Shown piece by piece: positions 1-10,169 of a DNA stretch of 64,000 nucleotides. The notes under the pieces were generated by a model. The model did no database searches. It was not told the origin of the DNA and saw only the letters and a list, made by a program, of their open reading frames with translations. Each line of letters starts with the position of its first letter. Within the stretch, counting starts at the first letter, position 1. A program made the translations under genes and the position numbers. Source of the DNA: Burkholderiaceae bacterium DAT-1 (lineage in GTDB: Bacteria > Pseudomonadota > Gammaproteobacteria > Burkholderiales > Chitinimonadaceae). The DNA is taken from positions 584,663 to 648,662 of the forward strand of contig JAHRBI010000001.1 of assembly GCA_019084025.1 (NCBI GenBank), written 5' to 3'.

Positions 1-924
<924 letters not shown>

Positions 925-930
925 TCTGAC

Positions 931-963
931 GAACGAGATGCATCTACAGGGTGCATCTCGTTT
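931..963 (+). promoter_or_regulatory. Intercistronic hairpin between atpB and atpE
   Basis: A near-perfect stem of about 11-12 bp (arms at 932-942 and 952-962, loop of 9) lies 7 bases after the atpB stop and is followed by U-rich sequence (962-985). It looks like a weak terminator or an RNA-processing/stability hairpin. The U-rich, unstructured stretch before the atpE ribosome site (GGAG at 1010-1013) recalls the translation enhancer known upstream of atpE in E. coli; that role here is inference. Confidence 0.55.
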
Positions 964-1019
964 AAAGTGTTTGTTTTTTTGTTTTACCTTTAATCACCAT
1001 CCCACTTAGGAGTATCTCA

Positions 1020-1301
1020 ATGGAAAACCTGGCCCCCCTGTACGCACTGGTTCAGCAATACACCGTGATCGCCATCGGCCTGATGATCGGTCTGGCTGGT
1101 CTGGGCGCTGCAATCGGCGTTGCACTCGTTGGTGCCAAGTTCCTGGAAGGCGCAGCACGCCAGCCGGAATCTGCAGCCGCTCTGCAACCGAAGCTGTTCG
1201 TTATCGCCGGTCTGGTTGACGCCATCTTCATTATCTCCGTTGCTGTTGGCCTGTTCTTCGCAACTGCCAACCCGCTGCTCGCCGCAATCGCCAAGCACTA
1301 A
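1020..1301 (+). CDS. atpE: F1Fo ATP synthase subunit c
   Basis: Proteolipid of the rotating c-ring, 93 residues, two membrane helices. The first helix is glycine/alanine rich (GLAGLGAAIGVAL). The polar loop carries RQPE at residues 47-50, which contacts gamma and epsilon. The second helix carries the proton-binding carboxylate in GLVDAIF, Asp67. An aspartate with no Na+-type Gln/Glu ligand set suggests H+ coupling. A good AGGAG ribosome site lies 5' of the ATG. This subunit is needed in about ten copies per complex, which may explain the special leader in front of it. Confidence 0.97.
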   Translation: MENLAPLYALVQQYTVIAIGLMIGLAGLGAAIGVALVGAKFLEGAARQPESAAALQPKLFVIAGLVDAIFIISVAVGLFFATANPLLAAIAKH

Positions 1302-1340
1302 GACCTGGACGATTTTCGGAAACAAGCAAGGGGTTAAACA

Positions 1341-1811
1341 ATGGACATTAATGCGTCCCTCTTCGGCCAAGCGTTGGTTTTCGCCATCCTTGTGCTGTTT
1401 GTGATGAAGTTCGTTTGGCCTCCGCTGATCCAGACGCTGGATGAGCGCGCATCGCGCATCGCTGCCGGCCTGACCGCCGCCGACCGTGCCAAGCACGATC
1501 TGGAGCTTGCTGAAAAGCGTGCTGCAGAAGAACTGCGCGCGGCAAAGGCCCAGGCAGCCGAGATCATCGCACAAGCTGACAAGCGTGCTGCGCAGATCAT
1601 CGATGAAGCCAAAGACGCCGCACGCGTCGAAGGCGAACGCCTGATTGCCGGTGCCCGCTCGGAAGTTGACCAGCAAGTCCACCAAGCCCGTGAAGAGCTG
1701 CGTATTCGCGTCTCCGAACTGGCTGTCGTCGGTGCAGAAAAAATTCTGCGTCGCGAAGTGGATGCTGCTCGTCATGCCGACCTGCTGGGATCACTCAAAG
1801 CGGAACTGTAA
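1341..1811 (+). CDS. atpF: F1Fo ATP synthase subunit b
   Basis: Peripheral stalk subunit, 156 residues, the same length as in E. coli. One N-terminal membrane helix (about residues 5-27) is followed by a long charged, alanine-rich helix (about 35-140) suited to the right-handed coiled-coil dimer that ties subunit a to F1. Only one b-type gene is present, so the stalk is presumably a b2 homodimer. It follows atpE by 39 bases, with AAGGGG before the ATG. Confidence 0.95.
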   Translation: MDINASLFGQALVFAILVLFVMKFVWPPLIQTLDERASRIAAGLTAADRAKHDLELAEKRAAEELRAAKAQAAEIIAQADKRAAQIIDEAKDAARVEGERLIAGARSEVDQQVHQAREELRIRVSELAVVGAEKILRREVDAARHADLLGSLKAEL

Positions 1812-1817
1812 AAGCTC

Positions 1818-2354
1818 ATGGCTGAACTCATTACCGTCGCAAGACCATACGCCGAGGCAGTTTTCCGGCTCGCGCAGGAAGCGAACAGCCTGTCCGCGTG
1901 GTCCGATGCACTCGCCATTTTGGCGACAGCTGCACAAGACCCGCTGGCGGCAGAGTTCGCAGCCAATCCGAAGTTTGAGGCGAGCCAGGTTCAGAGCCTG
2001 CTCGTAGAGTTGCTGGGCGATAAGGCCACAGCGTCGGTGGTGACTTTCATCGCTACCGTGCTGGAAAATCGCCGTTTTGCCGCACTGCCGAAGATTGCCG
2101 AAGTATTCGAGCTCCTGAAAGCACAGGCCGAAGGTTCAGTGGATGTCGTGATCGAATCCGCCTTCGAACTGAATGCCGATCAGGTGAACGATCTGACCGC
2201 CATCCTCGCTGAGCGCTACAAGCGCCGCATTACGCCGACCGTAACCGTCAACGCCGATCTGATCGGTGGTGTACGCATGACAGTTGGCGACGATGTGATC
2301 GACGCTTCCGTACGCGGCAAACTCGCCAGCCTCTCGGCGCGCCTCACCAGTTAG
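1818..2354 (+). CDS. atpH: F1Fo ATP synthase subunit delta
   Basis: Delta subunit, 178 residues, which caps the F1 head and binds the b dimer. The N-terminal part ([12 protein letters not shown], about 9-20) is the helical bundle that binds alpha. The C-terminal part has the family signature around [23 protein letters not shown] near residues 147-170. It starts 6 bases after atpF, indicating coupled translation, and ends 8 bases before atpA. Confidence 0.95.
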   Translation: MAELITVARPYAEAVFRLAQEANSLSAWSDALAILATAAQDPLAAEFAANPKFEASQVQSLLVELLGDKATASVVTFIATVLENRRFAALPKIAEVFELLKAQAEGSVDVVIESAFELNADQVNDLTAILAERYKRRITPTVTVNADLIGGVRMTVGDDVIDASVRGKLASLSARLTS

Positions 2355-2362
2355 GAGTAATC

Positions 2363-3904
2363 ATGCAATTGAATCCTTCCGAGATCAGCGAACTGATCAA
2401 GAGCAAGATTCAGAACCTGTCGACTGGTGCTGAAACACGCACCACCGGCACGGTCGTTTCCGTGACCGACGGTATCGTTCGCGTCCACGGTCTGACCGAC
2501 GTGATGCAGGGCGAAATGCTCGAATTCGTCGGCAACACCTTCGGCCTCGCGCTGAACCTGGAGCGTGACTCCGTCGGCGCCGTGGTGCTGGGTGACTACG
2601 AACACATTTCCGAAGGTTCGGAAGTGAAGTGTACCGGCCGCATTCTGGAAGTGCCGGTCGGTCCGGAACTGGTTGGCCGCGTGGTCAACGCCCTGGGTCA
2701 GCCGATCGACGGCAAGGGTCCGATCACCGCCAAGGTGTCGAGCCCGATCGAAGTGATCGCCCCGGGCGTGATCGCCCGTCAGTCCGTGTCCCAACCGCTG
2801 CAAACCGGTATCAAGGCGATTGACGCCATGGTGCCGATTGGCCGTGGTCAGCGCGAACTGATCATTGGTGACCGTCAAACCGGTAAGACCGCTGTTGCGC
2901 TGGATGCCATCATCAACCAGAAGGGCACCGGCGTGATCTGTATCTACGTCGCGATCGGCCAGAAGGCTTCCTCGATCGCTAACGTGGTACGCAAGCTGGA
3001 AGAACACGGCGCAATGGGTCACACCATCGTCGTGGCAGCTGCCGCTTCCGAATCTGCAGCGATGCAGTTCATCTCCCCGTACGCTGGCTGTGCCATGGGC
3101 GAATACTTCCGCGATCGCGGTCAAGACGCCCTGATCGTGTACGACGATCTGTCCAAGCAAGCTGTGGCATACCGCCAGATCTCGCTGCTGCTGCGTCGTC
3201 CGCCGGGCCGTGAAGCTTATCCGGGTGATGTGTTCTACATCCACTCCCGTCTGCTCGAGCGTGCAGCTCGTGTGAACGAAGACTACGTTGAAAAGTTCAC
3301 CAACGGTGAAGTGAAGGGCAAGACCGGTTCTCTGACCGCCCTGCCAATCATTGAAACCCAGGCTGGTGACGTGTCCGCATTCGTGCCGACCAACGTGATC
3401 TCCATTACTGACGGCCAGATCTTCCTGGAAACTGACCTGTTCAACGCTGGTATCCGTCCTGCGATTAACGCCGGTATTTCGGTGTCGCGCGTTGGTGGTG
3501 CAGCCCAGACCAAGGTTGTGAAGAAGCTCGCCGGTGGTATTCGTACCGCTCTGGCTCAGTACCGTGAACTCGCAGCGTTTGCACAGTTTGCGTCCGATCT
3601 GGACGAAGTAACTCGCAAGCAGCTGGATCGCGGTCGCCTGGTGACCGAACTGCTGAAGCAAGGCCAATACGCGCCGTTCAAGGTATCGCAGCTGTCTGTG
3701 ACCCTGTACGCCGTTGAAAAGGGTCTGGCTGATGACGTGCCGGTTGAAAAGGCACTGGCATTCGAAGCCGCTCTGTATGCCTACCTGAAGGCCAACCATG
3801 CTGCGATCATCGAAGAGATGGACCAGAAGGGTGAGCTTTCCGGCCCGAACGATAAGGCGCTTGCAGAAGCGATCAAGTCGTTCAAGGCCAATGGCGCTTT
3901 CTGA
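2363..3904 (+). CDS. atpA: F1Fo ATP synthase subunit alpha
   Basis: Non-catalytic nucleotide-binding subunit of F1, 513 residues, identical in length to the E. coli protein. The P-loop GDRQTGKT is at residues 169-176. An N-terminal beta-barrel domain (about 25-95), a central Rossmann-like domain and a C-terminal helical domain are all present; the arginine-finger region reads [15 protein letters not shown] precedes the ATG. The codon use is strongly biased, as expected of a highly expressed gene. Confidence 0.98.
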   Translation: MQLNPSEISELIKSKIQNLSTGAETRTTGTVVSVTDGIVRVHGLTDVMQGEMLEFVGNTFGLALNLERDSVGAVVLGDYEHISEGSEVKCTGRILEVPVGPELVGRVVNALGQPIDGKGPITAKVSSPIEVIAPGVIARQSVSQPLQTGIKAIDAMVPIGRGQRELIIGDRQTGKTAVALDAIINQKGTGVICIYVAIGQKASSIANVVRKLEEHGAMGHTIVVAAAASESAAMQFISPYAGCAMGEYFRDRGQDALIVYDDLSKQAVAYRQISLLLRRPPGREAYPGDVFYIHSRLLERAARVNEDYVEKFTNGEVKGKTGSLTALPIIETQAGDVSAFVPTNVISITDGQIFLETDLFNAGIRPAINAGISVSRVGGAAQTKVVKKLAGGIRTALAQYRELAAFAQFASDLDEVTRKQLDRGRLVTELLKQGQYAPFKVSQLSVTLYAVEKGLADDVPVEKALAFEAALYAYLKANHAAIIEEMDQKGELSGPNDKALAEAIKSFKANGAF

Positions 3905-3932
3905 TCTGATCTTTAACTAGGAAGGTCAAATC

Positions 3933-4799
3933 ATGGCAAGCGGCAAGGAAATACGCAGCAAGATCAAGAGCGTCCAGAATACGCGCAAGATCACGCGCGC
4001 CATGGAAATGGTGGCAGCGTCGAAGATGCGCAAGGCCCAGGCACGCATGCGTGCAGCACGTCCATACGGTGAAAAAGTCCGTGTGGTGTGTGCTCACCTC
4101 GCGCAGGCTTTGCAAGACTACGCGCACCCGTTCCTGACCAAACGTGCTGAAGTGAAGCGCGTGGGTCTGATCGTGGTTTCCACCGACAAGGGCCTGTGTG
4201 GCGGTCTCAATACCAACGTATTGCGTACCTCCGTCAACAAGATGAAAGCTTGGGAACAAGCCGGTATTCAGGTTGATGTAACCGCCATCGGCAACAAGGC
4301 ATTCGGTTTCATGCAACGTGCGGGCGCCAATGTGGTGTCCCACGCCGTGCAACTGGGTGATACCCCTCACCTCGACCGCCTTATTGGGCCGGTCAAGGTG
4401 ATGATGGATGCCTACCTTGCAGGTGAGATCGATGAATTGCATCTGGTCTATACCCGCTTCATCAATACCATGAAGCAGGAACCGACAGCAGAACAACTGC
4501 TGCCAGTCTCTGCCGAAGCGATGAAGCCGGTAAGCGAGCACCCGTTCGAGTACATCTACGAACCGGGTCCGGAAGCAGTCATCAACGATCTGCTCACACG
4601 CTATATCGAAGCGCTGGTCTATCAGGCTGTGGCTGAAAACATCGCCTCCGAGCAATCCGCACGGATGGTGGCAATGAAGGCCGCGAGCGACAACGCCGGT
4701 ACGGTGATTGATGAACTGAAGCTGGTCTACAACAAGACCCGCCAGGCAGCAATTACCAAGGAATTGTCGGAAATCGTGGCAGGTGCCGCAGCAGTCTGA
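3933..4799 (+). CDS. atpG: F1Fo ATP synthase subunit gamma
   Basis: Central rotor shaft, 288 residues. Typical N-terminal helix ([20 protein letters not shown]) and C-terminal helix ([20 protein letters not shown]) form the antiparallel coiled coil that turns inside alpha3beta3; the Rossmann-like middle contains the conserved [11 protein letters not shown] near residues 81-91. Followed by an unusually long, structured gap before atpD. Confidence 0.97.
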   Translation: MASGKEIRSKIKSVQNTRKITRAMEMVAASKMRKAQARMRAARPYGEKVRVVCAHLAQALQDYAHPFLTKRAEVKRVGLIVVSTDKGLCGGLNTNVLRTSVNKMKAWEQAGIQVDVTAIGNKAFGFMQRAGANVVSHAVQLGDTPHLDRLIGPVKVMMDAYLAGEIDELHLVYTRFINTMKQEPTAEQLLPVSAEAMKPVSEHPFEYIYEPGPEAVINDLLTRYIEALVYQAVAENIASEQSARMVAMKAASDNAGTVIDELKLVYNKTRQAAITKELSEIVAGAAAV

Positions 4800-4810
4800 T
4801 CGCGCGCCGG

Positions 4811-4893
4811 TCGCGTTGTTTGCGACGAAGGCTTAGCGCCGCATGTGAGTCTCCATGCGGCGCACATTGAAAATGTGCCGGTCGCAAACGCGA
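4811..4893 (+). promoter_or_regulatory. Structured intergenic element between atpG and atpD
   Basis: The 130-base gap holds nested inverted repeats. An outer stem pairs 4819-4826 with 4881-4888 (TTTGCGAC/GTCGCAAA). Inside it are a perfect 10-bp stem with 8-base loop (4836-4845/4854-4863) and a second small hairpin (about 4864-4868/4872-4876). Together they could fold as a multi-branched junction. It could be a REP-like repeat, a processing site or a stability element. No open frame is seen in it. Confidence 0.6.
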
Positions 4894-4902
4894 TCTGGAT
4901 GA

Positions 4903-6327
<1,425 letters not shown>

Positions 6328-6339
6328 GAGGGGCAGGAT

Positions 6340-6765
6340 ATGGGCATGACCATGCATCTGGATGTGGTAAGCGCTGAAGAACAAATCTTCTCCGGCACCG
6401 TCGAGTTTCTCGCGGCACCGGGTGAAGAAGGTGAAATCGGTATCCTGCCACGCCACGCTCCGCTGCTGACGCGTGTGAAGCCTGGTGCCCTGCGTATCAA
6501 GGTTGCGAACAGCAACCAGCCGGAGCAGCTGATTTTCGTGTCGGGTGGCATTCTCGAAGTGCAACCGCATGTGGTCACCGTTCTGGCCGATACCGCGATT
6601 CGTGGTGAAGACCTCGATGAAGCCAAGGCATCCGAAGCACGCAAGCGTGCCGAAGAAGCTCTGGCCAACCGCAGCGGTGCAATGGACTACGCCAAGGCGC
6701 AAGCCGAACTGGCACAGGCCATCGCACAACTGGCAGCGATCCAGCGCCTCAAGAAGCAACACTGA
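6340..6765 (+). CDS. atpC: F1Fo ATP synthase subunit epsilon
   Basis: Epsilon subunit, 141 residues, with an N-terminal beta-sandwich (about 1-85, including [17 protein letters not shown]) and a C-terminal helical hairpin (about 90-138) that can inhibit hydrolysis. ATG 6346 is a possible alternative start two codons in. Last gene of the operon, followed at once by a strong terminator. Confidence 0.96.
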   Translation: MGMTMHLDVVSAEEQIFSGTVEFLAAPGEEGEIGILPRHAPLLTRVKPGALRIKVANSNQPEQLIFVSGGILEVQPHVVTVLADTAIRGEDLDEAKASEARKRAEEALANRSGAMDYAKAQAELAQAIAQLAAIQRLKKQH

Positions 6766-6784
6766 TCTGCTTATGCAGAACGCC

Positions 6785-6813
6785 AAAAAGGACAACTTCG
6801 GTTGTCCTTTTTT
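6785..6813 (+). terminator. Rho-independent terminator of the atp operon
   Basis: Stem AAAAAGGACAAC (6785-6796), UUCG tetraloop (6797-6800), pairing arm and T run (6801-6813), 20 bases after atpC. A textbook stable tetraloop terminator. Confidence 0.93.
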
Positions 6814-6912
6814 ATTTGGCCCGGTGTTGTAAAAACTCAGACTTACCGTTCATTCCCACAAAATAACCGGTCATCTACCCAACTGGAGACTTGCCAATGG
6901 CATAGATAATAT

Positions 6913-6953
6913 CCAGACTGCACGGATATGCAAAAGTTGCATTCGGTCTGGAG
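6913..6953 (+). promoter_or_regulatory. Hairpin overlapping the ribosome site of the first pilin gene
   Basis: CCAGAC (6913-6918) pairs with GTCTGG (6946-6951); inside it ATGCAA (6928-6933) pairs with TTGCAT (6937-6942). The outer 3' arm overlaps the presumed Shine-Dalgarno GGAG at 6950-6953, 7 bases before the ATG at 6961. This could hide the ribosome site. No experimental support. Confidence 0.4.
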
Positions 6954-6960
6954 CCTGACA

Positions 6961-7407
6961 ATGAAGAAGATGAGTGGATTTACGTTGATCGAGTTGATGA
7001 TTACGGTAGCAATCATCGGCATCCTGCTGAGAATCGCAGTGCCTGCTTACTCAACGTATATGAGCAGCGGAAAAATTGCAGAGGGCACCTCGACGCTTGT
7101 GACCACCCGTGCGGCGCTGGAGCAGTATTATGCGGACAATCGCAGATATGACAACTACACAGGGGGAATTTGTGCGGCCGCACCTAATAACACGACTAAA
7201 TATTTTTCCTACGCCTGTACGCTTGCCACCAACTCCTACACCATTACTGCTACCGGCTTGAGCACCTCAGGGGTGCCTAACCTTGCATTGACGATCGATC
7301 AGGCAGATGTAAGAACCACGACCATTCCGGCAGCATTAAACGGCACCGGCTCAGCCATTACACTAAGTACCTGCTGGGCCAAATCCATCAAGAGTACGGG
7401 CTGCTAA
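6961..7407 (+). CDS. Type IV pilin-like protein (PilE/PilA family, probably minor)
   Basis: Prepilin of 148 residues. A 6-residue leader MKKMSG is cut before Phe1 of FTLIELMITVAIIG, with the key Glu5 present. PilD is the expected peptidase. The C-terminal region has cysteines compatible with the D-loop disulfide (STCW...GC at the end). I chose ATG 6961, with GGAG in front, over ATG 6928. Mature residue 18 is arginine (ILLRIAVP), where pilins normally have a small residue in the membrane helix. First gene of a fimT-pilV-pilW-pilX-pilY1 operon, so it is probably a minor pilin of the tip rather than the main subunit. Confidence 0.85.
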   Translation: MKKMSGFTLIELMITVAIIGILLRIAVPAYSTYMSSGKIAEGTSTLVTTRAALEQYYADNRRYDNYTGGICAAAPNNTTKYFSYACTLATNSYTITATGLSTSGVPNLALTIDQADVRTTTIPAALNGTGSAITLSTCWAKSIKSTGC

Positions 7408-7409
7408 TC

Positions 7410-8000
7410 ATGAAAAGTCGTGGTTTTACACTCGTCGAGATGCTGATCACACTGGTGATTCTAGGCGTGGGTCTCGGCATCGCGGTGCCCAGCATGAATG
7501 CCTGGACCAATGATCGGCGTGCGCAAGCTGTCGCCCAGAGCATGATTGACGGATTGCGCTTCGCTCGTCAGGAAGCACTCTCCCGCAATACCAATATCAA
7601 CTTCACGCTGGTCACTGAAACTGATGGCACGGTGAGCTGGGAAGTCGGTTGCGCCCAGGTAGTGAACAATCAAAACGTCGGCACCAGCACGGCATTGATT
7701 GGCTGCCCCGCTACCATTCGGGAAAGAAAGTTATTCGAAAATGGTGATCGCTTCAGTGTATCGCCCAGCCCTACCAGCAACACTATTCAGTTCCAGCCCC
7801 TGGGCAATATCGCGACCACCTCCATCACCTCGCTAGCAGGCAGCGGTACGGCCACCGCCCTGAACATGATTATCACCTATCGAGGCACTGCTACACCCAT
7901 TGCGGTTAGCGTAACCGTTGGCGGTGTGATCAAAATTTGCAAAACCTCGATTAGTACAGCGGGAGATCCACTGCTATGCCTAGCACCCGTCGCAACATGA
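7410..8000 (+). CDS. fimT: FimT/GspH-type minor pilin
   Basis: Prepilin of 196 residues with the short leader MKSRG and mature start FTLVEMLITLVILG (Glu5 present). The following WTNDRRAQAVAQSMIDGLRFARQEALSRN segment is characteristic of the FimT/GspH family, whose members prime pilus assembly and, in some species, bind DNA during uptake. It starts 2 bases after the previous gene and overlaps pilV by an ATGA junction. DNA binding here is only a family possibility. Confidence 0.85.
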   Translation: MKSRGFTLVEMLITLVILGVGLGIAVPSMNAWTNDRRAQAVAQSMIDGLRFARQEALSRNTNINFTLVTETDGTVSWEVGCAQVVNNQNVGTSTALIGCPATIRERKLFENGDRFSVSPSPTSNTIQFQPLGNIATTSITSLAGSGTATALNMIITYRGTATPIAVSVTVGGVIKICKTSISTAGDPLLCLAPVAT

Positions 8001-8422
8001 CACTTAGATCTAAATCTAAACAAAGTGGCGCCGTCCTGCTTGAAGCGCTGATTTCGGTCGTCCTGTTTCTGGTCGGCCTGATCGCACTGATTTCGGTTCA
8101 GAGCAGAGCAGCCAGCATATCCGCGCAAGGCAAGTATCGTGCAGAGGCCGCCTACCTTGCCAATCAGGCGCTGGGCATCATGCGCGCACAGTTACCAGGC
8201 AATCCCGGCACACCGCTCGGCAACTATGTCTGCTCGCCCTGTACATCCGCAAACAATACCGCTGGCATGCTTTCCACCTGGGGCCCCACCGTCGCGAGCA
8301 CGCTCCCTAGCGGGGTGGCCAGCATTGCCGTAGCGGGCTCACTCGTCACGATTACCATTACCTGGCAGGCGCCCAATGACAGCCAGCACAACTTTACGAT
8401 TAGCAGCAATGTATACAACTAA
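7997..8422 (+). CDS. pilV: Type IV pilus minor pilin PilV
   Basis: Prepilin of 141 residues. Leader MTLRSKSKQSG, mature start AVLLEALISVVLFLVGLIALI with Glu5; the small residue at position 1 instead of Phe is usual for PilV. I chose ATG 7997 because it forms an ATGA overlap with the fimT stop; ATG 7976 is a longer alternative. PilV is part of the PilV-W-X-Y1 complex that primes the pilus and sits at its tip. Confidence 0.82.
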   Translation: MTLRSKSKQSGAVLLEALISVVLFLVGLIALISVQSRAASISAQGKYRAEAAYLANQALGIMRAQLPGNPGTPLGNYVCSPCTSANNTAGMLSTWGPTVASTLPSGVASIAVAGSLVTITITWQAPNDSQHNFTISSNVYN

Positions 8423-9494
8423 TCCTCGCCGCCAGATGGCTGGCTTCTCCCTTATCGAGCTTCTGGTTGCACTGGGTGTCGGCATACTGGCTTTACTGGC
8501 TGTCACGACTGCGCTGGTCAATGCCGATCAGCAGCGTCGCGTAACAGTCTCGGGTGGTGACGCCCAATCCACAGGCATTCTGTCCTCCTACCTTGTCGAG
8601 CGGGACATTCGCATGGCGGGTTTTGGCATGTCCGGACTCGCGGCCTTGAGCTGCAACACGCTGACCTATAACGACAGCACGGTAACGACTGGCGCCCAGA
8701 CTATTAGCAACTTTGGCCCGTTCCGGATTACCGCAGGGGCAAATGCCAATACACCTGATACACTCACCATTCGTTACTCTACGTCCAGTCAGCGCCCTGC
8801 AGGTGCCGCACTGACTTCTACCTACACGGCGCCTGGTACCACCGTAGCTGTCGCCAACCGCACCGGGTTTTGTGCAGGCGATGTCGTATTGATTGCACAG
8901 CAAGGCAACGCGACTTGCACCCTCGGGCAACTGTCAGCCTCTCCCGCTACCGGCGCTGGCAATATGACCCTAGCGGCAGGCAACACTGCAACCGTATCAC
9001 CCTGCCTGGGAGTAGCCCGCACGCGCTATTCACCCGCCGGCACTCAGGTCTACGCTACCAACGCGCAGGTCTATAACCTGGGGCAGCAAAGCGTGGTAGC
9101 CAACAGTAATTTCCTCGTGACAAATGTGTATACGGTTGCCAATAACTTACTCACACAGAATGGCGCCGCCATTGCCGAAAACGTGGTGAACTTCAAAGTT
9201 CAACTACTAGGAGATACCACAAATTCCGGCACTACCGCGGCCTGGACAGGCGCGCAACCGAACTCACTTGCAACCTGGCAACAGGTCAGAGCAATCCGCA
9301 TGGCCATTGTCGTGCGCAGCCCAACACAGGAAAAGGCTACAGTCAGTCCTGCCTCGCTTGCACTCTGGGATAACGCCCCCGCGGCCTACACGATGACATT
9401 ATCCGCGACCCAGCAACGCTATCGCTACAAGGTCTACCAGACCATTGTCCCGCTCAGAAACCTGATCTGGACCACAAATGGGGGCATACTATGA
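8409..9494 (+). CDS. pilW: Type IV pilus minor pilin PilW
   Basis: Large minor pilin, 361 residues. Leader MYTTNPRRQMAG, then FSLIELLVALGVGILALLAVTTALV with Glu5. The body is rich in Thr, Asn and Ala and includes the RDIRMAGFGMSG segment typical of PilW proteins. Start 8409 overlaps the pilV stop by 14 bases, and the stop overlaps pilX by 4. ATG 8436 would leave too short a leader. Expected partner of PilX, PilV and PilY1 in the tip complex. Confidence 0.85.
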   Translation: MYTTNPRRQMAGFSLIELLVALGVGILALLAVTTALVNADQQRRVTVSGGDAQSTGILSSYLVERDIRMAGFGMSGLAALSCNTLTYNDSTVTTGAQTISNFGPFRITAGANANTPDTLTIRYSTSSQRPAGAALTSTYTAPGTTVAVANRTGFCAGDVVLIAQQGNATCTLGQLSASPATGAGNMTLAAGNTATVSPCLGVARTRYSPAGTQVYATNAQVYNLGQQSVVANSNFLVTNVYTVANNLLTQNGAAIAENVVNFKVQLLGDTTNSGTTAAWTGAQPNSLATWQQVRAIRMAIVVRSPTQEKATVSPASLALWDNAPAAYTMTLSATQQRYRYKVYQTIVPLRNLIWTTNGGIL

Positions 9495-10147
9495 AGCGCC
9501 AGCAATATGGATTCGCCCTATTTGTGACGCTGATGGCGCTGGTGATCATGTCGCTCGCGGCCATCGCCGTGATGCGTACAACCGATGCGACCAACGCCAC
9601 CACAACCAATATCACCTTCCGCCAGACAGCGTTGGCCAGTGCTGAAACCGGCGTTCAGGCCGCGCTGACATGGATGGCGAATAACTCGGCCTCACTGGGC
9701 ACGAATGGCGCCAACGCAGCCGCCCCGACTACAACAGACGGGTATTACGCCGTCTTCACCAATGCAACCAACAGCATGACCGGACTGGATGTACGCCGGG
9801 TGATGAGCACCGCATCCACCGATGATGTGAACGATGTGAACTGGTTTGGCTATACCGCAAAATCCAATGCCCGTAATCCCAGCTACCCGATGTCCACGCC
9901 AGATGCACTTGGAAACAGCTATCAGTATGTCATTCAGCGGATGTGCACCTCTACCGGTGCAGTGAATGCGGCAGGCCAAACGTGCCTGATTGCCAACTCA
10001 ACCTCCAAAGTCGGATCGAGTTACAAGGCAACGAATGGTGGTGGTACACCGCTATCCGGTTCCACACAGGTGTTCTACCGCATCACGGTTCGCGTAGTCG
10101 GCCCAAGGCAGACCGAAACTTTTGTCGAGGCAATCGTTGCAAATTAA
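9491..10147 (+). CDS. pilX: Type IV pilus minor pilin PilX
   Basis: 218 residues. Leader MKRQQYG followed by FALFVTLMALVIMSLAAIAVMR, a hydrophobic helix without Glu5, as expected of PilX and the related GspK tip subunits, which need no neighbour below them. The SAETGVQAALTWM segment after the helix is characteristic. ATGA overlap with pilW. Position in the operon supports the call. Confidence 0.83.
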   Translation: MKRQQYGFALFVTLMALVIMSLAAIAVMRTTDATNATTTNITFRQTALASAETGVQAALTWMANNSASLGTNGANAAAPTTTDGYYAVFTNATNSMTGLDVRRVMSTASTDDVNDVNWFGYTAKSNARNPSYPMSTPDALGNSYQYVIQRMCTSTGAVNAAGQTCLIANSTSKVGSSYKATNGGGTPLSGSTQVFYRITVRVVGPRQTETFVEAIVAN

Positions 10148-10169
10148 TGGCGACGAGGAGATTTCTGAT

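Noticed and set aside
6841-6960. Possible sigma-54 (-24/-12) promoter before the first pilin gene
   Set aside because: TGGCAT and TTGCA words occur, but no GG and GC pair has the required 10-base spacing.
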